Below are positions 47,640-52,493 of a DNA stretch of 52,493 nucleotides, one piece after another. Location of the stretch: NCBI GenBank assembly GCA_016202695.1, contig JACQOE010000014.1:1-52493 (forward strand). Reading direction: 5' to 3'. The first letter of the stretch is position 1; each line of letters begins with the position of its first letter. Source of the DNA: Pseudomonadota bacterium. Its GTDB lineage: Bacteria; Pseudomonadota; Alphaproteobacteria; JACQOE01. The translations under genes were made by a program, and so were the position numbers. Under the pieces are notes generated by a model. The model searched no databases. It had not been told where the DNA came from and saw nothing but the letters and a program-made list of their open reading frames with translations.

Positions 47640-50036
47640 ATGGAAAGGCTTGGGCGGGAACGGTCGGGCGGGCGCATCGAGGACGGCCGCTTCCTCACCG
47701 GCCGCGGTCGCTTCACCGACGACATCCGGCCGCCCGGGCTCCTCTGCGCCCATGTCCTCCGCTCGCCCCACGCGCACGCCCTCATCCTCGCGATCGACAC
47801 CGCCGCGGCCGCGGCGATGCCCGGCGTCGCGGCGATCCTGACCGCGGCCGACGCCGCCGACGACGGCCTCGGGACGATCCCCTGCGTCAGCAACCCCCGT
47901 ACCGCCGACGGCCGGATTCAGTCCGTCGTCGCGCCGCCCCACACGGTGCTCGCCCAGGGCCGGGCGCGGATGGTCGGCGACCCGGTCGCGCTCGTCGTCG
48001 CCGCGACGCCGGCGCAGGCCAGGGACGCGGCCGAGGCCGTCGCGGTGGCGTATGAAGCGATGCCGGCGGTGACCGACGCGGAAACCGCCGCCGCGCCCGG
48101 CGCGCCCCAGCTCTGGGCCGAGGCGCCCGGCAACTTGTCGTTCCGCTACGCGATCGGCGATCGCGGCGCGGTCGAGGCCGCCCTGGCCCGCGCCCACCAC
48201 GTCACCCGCCTGCGAATGGCGATCAACCGCGTCTCGGCCAATCCGTTGGAGCCGCGCGCCGCCATCGGCGATTACGACCGCTCGGGCGAACGGTACGTCC
48301 TCCACGCGCCGGTCCAGACCCCGCACCAGATCCGCCAGGTCCTCGCCGGTCGAATCTTCCGCGTCTCCGAGCACCGTGTCCGGGTCGTCGTTCCCGATGT
48401 CGGCGGCGGATTCGGGATGAAGGGCGGCCTCTTCCGGGAGTACATCCTCGTGCTGTGGGCGGCGCGGCGGCTCGGACGACCCGTGAAGTGGACCTGCGAA
48501 CGCAGCGAAGCCTTCCTCAGCGACGATCACGCGCGCGACAACATCGCCGAGGCGGCGCTGGCGCTCGACGAGGAAGGGCGATTCCTCGGTCTCGAGGTAC
48601 GATCGGTCGCCAACCTCGGCGCCTACCTCTCCTTCCGCGGCGCACATTCTCCGACCAACAACCTCGGCTCGCTGTCCGGGGTCTACACGACCCCGGCCGT
48701 GCATGCCGAGGTGCGGGGCGTCTTCACCAACACGCAGCCGACCTCCCCCTACCGCGGCGCCGGACGCCCGGAGGCGAGCTACGTGATCGAGCGCCTGATC
48801 GACGTGGCCGCGGCCGAGACGGGCATCGACCGCCTGGAGATCCGGCGGCGCAACTGCATTCCCCCCGAGGCCATGCCGTACCGGACGGGCCTCCTCTTCA
48901 CTTACGACAGCGGGGACTTCGCGGCGAACATGGCGCTGGCGGCCGAAGCCGCGGACTGGGCCGGCTTCGAGGCGCGACGGGCGGCGGCGCGGCGGCGAGG
49001 AAGGCTTCGCGGCATCGGCCTCGCCAACTGCATCGAGCAGGCCGGCGGCCCCTTCGGCGCGCCCTGGGAGGAGCGCGCCGAGCTCCGGTTCGACCCGGGC
49101 GGCGGCCTGACCGTGCTCGTCGGCACGCTGTCGAGCGGCCAGGGGCACGAGACCGTCTTCACGCGGCTGGTCGGCGCCCGCCTGGGTATCGACCCCGCGC
49201 TCATCCGCGTTGTCCAGGGAGACACCGACCTGGTGCCCTTCGGGCGCGGCACGTTCGGCTCGCGCACGGTCATGACCGGCGGCTCGACGATCCTCAATGC
49301 TTGCGACAAGGTGATCGAGAAGGGCCGCAGGATCGCCGCCCATCTGCTCGAGGCCGGCGAGGGCGACATCGCCTTCGCCGACGGGCGATTCGCGGTCGCC
49401 GGAACCGACCGGACGATGGCGCTGGCCGAGGTCGTGCGCGCCGCTTTCAGCGTGCATCGGCTGCCGCCCGGTCTCGAGAGCGGGCTGGACCAGGCCGCGA
49501 CCTGGGCACCCGGGGCTCCGACCTATCCCAACGGCTGCCACGTCTGCGAGCTCGAGGTCGATCCCGAGACGGGCCGTGTCGAGGTCCTGCGCTATCTGGT
49601 CGTGGACGACGTCGGCAGGGTGCTGGACCACGCGCTCCTCGACGGGCAGGTCCATGGCGGGGTCGCCCAGGGCCTTGGCCAGATCCTGCATGAGAACATC
49701 GCCTATGATGCCGAATCCGGGCAGCTGCTCACCGGCTCCTTCACCGACTACAGCATGCCGCGCGCCGACGACCTGCCGCTCATCGAGGTGCGGAGCAACG
49801 AGGTGCCGACGGACAACAACCCGCTCGGCGTGAAGGGTGCCGGAGAGGCGGGCACGATCGGGGCCCTGCCGGCGGTCATGAGCGCGGTGGTGGATGCCTT
49901 GAGCCCGCTCGGCATCCGGCACCTGGACATGCCGGCAACGCCGGAGCGCGTCTGGCGCGTCGTTCGCGAGGCGCGCCGACGGGCGCGAGCCGGCGGCCCG
50001 GATCACCCGGCCGCGGTGGGCGTCGGCGGAGAATAG
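47640..50036 (+). CDS. Molybdopterin-binding large subunit of a xanthine dehydrogenase/CoxL-type hydroxylase
   Basis: A 798-residue large subunit of the xanthine oxidase family. Conserved cofactor segments: GGGFGMKGG (255-263), PYRGAGRPEAS (370-380, the form II CoxL-like motif instead of the AYxCSFR of true CO dehydrogenase), SSGQGHET, and the catalytic Glu736 in KGAGEAGTIGALP. It hydroxylates an aromatic or heterocyclic compound or an aldehyde using water. The usual FAD (CoxM) and [2Fe-2S] (CoxS) subunit genes are not next to it on either side, so partners must be encoded elsewhere. The start at 47640 was chosen at the conserved RIEDGRFLTGRGRF N-terminus; the frame is open from 47487. The last 34 nt overlap the convergent isochorismatase gene. 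Confidence 0.9.
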   Translation: MERLGRERSGGRIEDGRFLTGRGRFTDDIRPPGLLCAHVLRSPHAHALILAIDTAAAAAMPGVAAILTAADAADDGLGTIPCVSNPRTADGRIQSVVAPPHTVLAQGRARMVGDPVALVVAATPAQARDAAEAVAVAYEAMPAVTDAETAAAPGAPQLWAEAPGNLSFRYAIGDRGAVEAALARAHHVTRLRMAINRVSANPLEPRAAIGDYDRSGERYVLHAPVQTPHQIRQVLAGRIFRVSEHRVRVVVPDVGGGFGMKGGLFREYILVLWAARRLGRPVKWTCERSEAFLSDDHARDNIAEAALALDEEGRFLGLEVRSVANLGAYLSFRGAHSPTNNLGSLSGVYTTPAVHAEVRGVFTNTQPTSPYRGAGRPEASYVIERLIDVAAAETGIDRLEIRRRNCIPPEAMPYRTGLLFTYDSGDFAANMALAAEAADWAGFEARRAAARRRGRLRGIGLANCIEQAGGPFGAPWEERAELRFDPGGGLTVLVGTLSSGQGHETVFTRLVGARLGIDPALIRVVQGDTDLVPFGRGTFGSRTVMTGGSTILNACDKVIEKGRRIAAHLLEAGEGDIAFADGRFAVAGTDRTMALAEVVRAAFSVHRLPPGLESGLDQAATWAPGAPTYPNGCHVCELEVDPETGRVEVLRYLVVDDVGRVLDHALLDGQVHGGVAQGLGQILHENIAYDAESGQLLTGSFTDYSMPRADDLPLIEVRSNEVPTDNNPLGVKGAGEAGTIGALPAVMSAVVDALSPLGIRHLDMPATPERVWRVVREARRRARAGGPDHPAAVGVGGE

Positions 50037-50740
50037 TCGAACAGGCCCGCCGCGAGCGACCGGATGTAGGCTCGCGCCTGGTCGCCTGTGACGAGGTCGG
50101 CGTATTTCGCCTGCATGTCGAACAGATTCGCCGCGTGCGCGAGCCGGTAGCGGTCGAAACAGCCGTCGGCGACGACCGCGACGTGGAGATTGTGGCTGAA
50201 GGCGTCGACCACGGTCGCCCGCACGCAGCCGCTGGTCGAGGCTCCGGTCACGATCAGCGTGTCCACCCTGAGCTGCATCAGGTGACCCAGGAGGGGAGTG
50301 CCGCAGAAGGCGCTGGGCTTCAGCTTGCGGACGACGATGTCGCCGGGGGCCGGCGCGACCTCGGGCACGATCGCGAATCCGTCCTCGCCCTCCGGCCAGC
50401 GCTCGTGCATGCGGGTGTTCTTCCACCCCCAGGCGCCGCGGTCCCAGCCGTCGCTGCGCGCGGCGCCGGTCGTGTAGATGACCGGCACCCGCCGCTCGCG
50501 ACAAGCGGCGATCAGGCCGGCGATGACCGGCAGGGCCTTCCAGCCGGCCTCGCCGCAGGAGTTTCGCCAGCGCTCCACGGATCGGAGGATCGGCTCGGGC
50601 CGGTCGCCCAGGAACTCGCGGTTCACGTCGATGACCATCAGGGCCGGCCGCTCGCCGAAGCCGGCCCTTGCCCCGTGCCCGGTGCGGGCATAGACCGCGC
50701 GATCGTCGTCGGGGAGGAACTCATCCCAAGGCTCTGCCAT
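50003..50740 (-). CDS. Isochorismatase-like cysteine hydrolase
   Basis: A 245-residue cysteine hydrolase with the complete Asp-Lys-Cys triad: D38 (LMVIDVNREF), K139 (VVRKLKPSAFCGT) and C172 (GASTSGCVRAT). The family includes N-carbamoylsarcosine amidohydrolase, biuret hydrolase and nicotinamidase. The long N-terminus and the WGWKNTRMHERWPEGEDG loop are of the carbamoyl-amidohydrolase kind rather than isochorismatase proper. GGAGG precedes the ATG at 50740. It overlaps the end of the DppF-like gene by 20 nt and thus belongs to the transporter operon. It probably hydrolyses an amide or carbamoyl compound, perhaps one imported by that ABC transporter. Confidence 0.9.
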   Translation of the reverse strand: MAEPWDEFLPDDDRAVYARTGHGARAGFGERPALMVIDVNREFLGDRPEPILRSVERWRNSCGEAGWKALPVIAGLIAACRERRVPVIYTTGAARSDGWDRGAWGWKNTRMHERWPEGEDGFAIVPEVAPAPGDIVVRKLKPSAFCGTPLLGHLMQLRVDTLIVTGASTSGCVRATVVDAFSHNLHVAVVADGCFDRYRLAHAANLFDMQAKYADLVTGDQARAYIRSLAAGLFDYSPPTPTAAG

Positions 50741-51755
50741 GTGGGCCTCCGCTGGTTGCCATCGGGCCTCCGTCGCCCGGATATCGGACGCCACCGCCGG
50801 GCGCCTCCTCGACGAAGTGGCAGGCGACCCACCGACCGGCGGCCACGGGCCTGAGCGGGGGATCCCGCCCGGCACAGACCGGCGCCGCGAAGGGGCAGCG
50901 CGTCCGGAAGCGGCAGCCCGAGGGCGGATTGGACGGACTCGGGATCTCGCCCTCGAGGAGCTCTCGCCGCCGGCGCCCGGCCGTTTCCGGGTCCGGCACC
51001 GGCACCGCCGCGATCAGCCCGCGGGTGTAGGGATGCAGCGGCAGGGACCAGAGCGTCCGCCGCTCGGCGACCTCGACGATCCGGCCGAGATACATGACCA
51101 TGACACGGTCGGCGATGTGCCGCACCACCGACAGGTCGTGGGAGATGAACAGATAGGCCAGCCCGAATTCCCGCTGCAGGTCGCGGAGCAGGTTTATGAC
51201 CTGGGCCTGCACCGAAACGTCGAGCGCGGAAAGCGGCTCGTCGCAGATCATGAGCCTGGGGTTGAGGGCGAGCGCCCGCGCGATGCCGATCCGCTGGCGC
51301 TGGCCGCCGGAGAACTCGTGCGGGTGGCGACCGGCGGCTTCCGGATGCAGGCCCACGCGGCGCATCAGCGAGGCGACCCTCGCGCGCCGCTCCTTTCGGT
51401 CCCGCATGCCGTGCACGAGCAGCGGCTCCTCGATGATGCGGCCGACCGTGAGGCGCGGATTGAGCGATGCATAATGGTCCTGGAAGATCATCTGCAGGCG
51501 CGGCCGCAGGGGCCGAAGCGCGCGACGGCTCAAGCCGGAGATCGGGTTGCCGTCGAGATAGACGGCTCCCGCCGTCGGCTTGATCAGCCCGACGATGGTC
51601 TTGCCGAGCGTCGACTTGCCGCAGCCGGACTCGCCCACCAGTCCGACGGTCTCACCCCTGGCGATGTCGAAACTGACCCCATCAACGGCGTAGACCGAAC
51701 CGCCGCGGATGCGGAAATGCATCTTCAGATCGACGACGGAGAGGAGCGGCGTCAT
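50721..51755 (-). CDS. Oligopeptide/dipeptide-type ABC transporter ATPase (DppF/OppF-like)
   Basis: A 344-residue nucleotide-binding protein: Walker [10 protein letters not shown] (41-49), Q-loop in [12 protein letters not shown], signature [15 protein letters not shown], Walker [13 protein letters not shown], switch His in FISHDLSVV, then the Opp-type C-terminal extension with cysteines ([15 protein letters not shown]) that can hold an iron-sulfur or zinc site. A Gly/Pro-rich tail of about 30 residues is unusual. It powers import of peptides or peptide-like amides with the DppD-like partner, whose stop overlaps this ATG (ATGA). The permease and binding-protein genes must lie beyond the window end. 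Confidence 0.93.
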   Translation of the reverse strand: MTPLLSVVDLKMHFRIRGGSVYAVDGVSFDIARGETVGLVGESGCGKSTLGKTIVGLIKPTAGAVYLDGNPISGLSRRALRPLRPRLQMIFQDHYASLNPRLTVGRIIEEPLLVHGMRDRKERRARVASLMRRVGLHPEAAGRHPHEFSGGQRQRIGIARALALNPRLMICDEPLSALDVSVQAQVINLLRDLQREFGLAYLFISHDLSVVRHIADRVMVMYLGRIVEVAERRTLWSLPLHPYTRGLIAAVPVPDPETAGRRRRELLEGEIPSPSNPPSGCRFRTRCPFAAPVCAGRDPPLRPVAAGRWVACHFVEEAPGGGVRYPGDGGPMATSGGPHGRALG

Positions 51756-52493
51756 GGGTCGGCACGCCCCGCCTGGGCCACGAAGCAGGCCACCCGCCTG
51801 CCGTCGCCCACGGCCTCGAGCGCCGGCTTCGCCTCGCGGCAGCGCGCGACCGCCCGCGGACAGCGCGGGGCGAAGGCGCAGCCCGCCGGAAGGCGGTCGA
51901 GCGGAGGCACGATGCCGGGAATCTCGGTCAACCGCGACGGCTCGTCGCCGCCCGTATCGAGCCGCGGCGTCGCGCCGAGCAGCCCCTGCGTGTAGGGATG
52001 CAGCGGACGGCGGAAAAGCCGCTTCACGTCGGCCTCCTCGACGACGCGGCCGGCGTACATCACCAGCACCCGCCGCGCGGCTTCGGCGACGACGCCGAGG
52101 TTGTGGGTGATGAGAATGACCGCGGTGCCCGACTGCGCCTGCAGCCCTGCGAGCAGCGACAGGATCTGCGCCTGGATGGTGACGTCGAGCGCGGTCGTCG
52201 GCTCGTCCGCGATCAGGACTTTCGGCCGGCAGGCGAGCGCCATCGCGATCATCACCCGCTGGCGCATGCCGCCCGACAGGCGATGCGGGTAGTCGTCGAG
52301 CCGCCGCCCGGCATCGGGGATGCGGACGCGCTCCAGGAGTTCCAGTGCCTGGGCGCGGGCCTCGGACCTGGAAACGGGCCGGTGCTCGCGGATCGTCTCG
52401 ACGATCTGGTTGCCGATGGTCATCACCGGGTTGAGCGAGGTCATCGGCTCCTGGAAGATCATCGAGATTTCGGCCCCGCGCACGGCGCGCGTC
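51752..52493 (-). CDS. Oligopeptide/dipeptide-type ABC transporter ATPase (DppD/OppD-like), 5' end outside window
   Basis: The C-terminal 246 or so residues of an Opp-type ATPase. Visible motifs: Q-loop [12 protein letters not shown], signature [15 protein letters not shown], Walker [15 protein letters not shown], switch His in LITHNLGVV, and the C-terminal cysteine cluster [15 protein letters not shown]. Walker A would be upstream and is cut off by the window edge. A GTG at 52483 is internal, not a start. Its stop overlaps the DppF-like ATG. Confidence 0.9.
   Translation of the reverse strand, partial: TRAVRGAEISMIFQEPMTSLNPVMTIGNQIVETIREHRPVSRSEARAQALELLERVRIPDAGRRLDDYPHRLSGGMRQRVMIAMALACRPKVLIADEPTTALDVTIQAQILSLLAGLQAQSGTAVILITHNLGVVAEAARRVLVMYAGRVVEEADVKRLFRRPLHPYTQGLLGATPRLDTGGDEPSRLTEIPGIVPPLDRLPAGCAFAPRCPRAVARCREAKPALEAVGDGRRVACFVAQAGRADP

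Noticed and set aside
47640-50036. Mo-hydroxylase large subunit as a true aerobic CO dehydrogenase CoxL
   Set aside because: It carries the YRGAGR motif of form II proteins and not the AYxCSFR motif of form I CO dehydrogenase, and coxS/coxM are absent.
1-52493. CRISPR arrays, tRNA/rRNA genes, insertion sequences, phage or toxin-antitoxin modules
   Set aside because: I looked for regularly spaced repeats, transposase motifs, tRNA-like cloverleaf sequences and small paired genes with antitoxin features and found none that could be supported.

Overview
The window is very GC-rich (roughly 70% by eye), with tightly packed genes, frequent ATGA stop/start overlaps and proteobacterial gene families. 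The partial cold-shock protein, the TAXI-type fused TRAP transporters, CaiB-type CoA-transferases and a form II CoxL-like protein suggest a chromosomal segment of an alphaproteobacterium (Rhodospirillales/Rhizobiales-like), probably a free-living heterotroph of organic acids. This placement is inference from gene content. I see no tRNA, rRNA, CRISPR, insertion sequence or phage gene.

Layout. (1) 1-6593, minus strand: start of a cold-shock gene and two TAXI-type TRAP operons back to back, separated by a clear intrinsic terminator. (2) 6966-15403, plus strand: a catabolic island with an SDR that has lost its YxxxK residues, an allantoinase-like polysaccharide-deacetylase-fold protein, a TcuA-like flavoprotein, an AtzG/GatC-like small protein with its amidase, and a third TAXI TRAP transporter. 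(3) 15435-21934, minus strand: ECF sigma factor, anti-sigma factor and membrane-anchored periplasmic sensor, followed by a MacA-MacB-NodT tripartite efflux operon. (4) 22384-39995: the most unusual part. An 11-gene minus-strand operon (22384-33254) and a 6-gene minus-strand operon (34395-39995) flank one LysR regulator gene (33422-34432, plus). Together they hold four SCP2-thiolase-like proteins, four DUF35 (Zn-ribbon/OB) proteins, a CoA ligase, two CaiB-type CoA-transferase subunits, a cyclase-family hydrolase, an SMP-30 lactonase, a Zn alcohol dehydrogenase and a DctPQM TRAP transporter. (5) 40390-52493: an NAD-dependent epimerase, a fourth TAXI TRAP pair, a classical SDR, a ThDP enzyme, a Mo-hydroxylase large subunit without visible partners, an isochorismatase-like hydrolase and two Opp/Dpp-type ATPases running off the end.

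How it works together. The key regulatory observation is that nearly identical 35-bp sequences (a tract ACATAAATnCTATA and, 20 bp further, the dyad ATGCC-N5-GGCAT with T-N11-A) lie upstream of both minus-strand operons of region 4. In both places they have the same orientation and the same spacing to a -35/-10 pair, which is the LysR-type RBS/ABS architecture. This ties a carboxylate importer to a CoA-thioester pathway built on four thiolase-like/DUF35 pairs. These proteins keep two tyrosines about 50 residues apart, as in the Ltp2-type retro-aldolases, while three of the four lack the thiolase cysteine. I infer an undescribed pathway in which an imported acid (perhaps opened from a lactone by the SMP-30 protein) is CoA-activated and shortened by DUF35-dependent aldol or Claisen chemistry.

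A second recurring pattern: in all five TRAP operons a strong GC hairpin directly follows the solute-binding-protein gene, as expected if binding protein is made in excess over permease.
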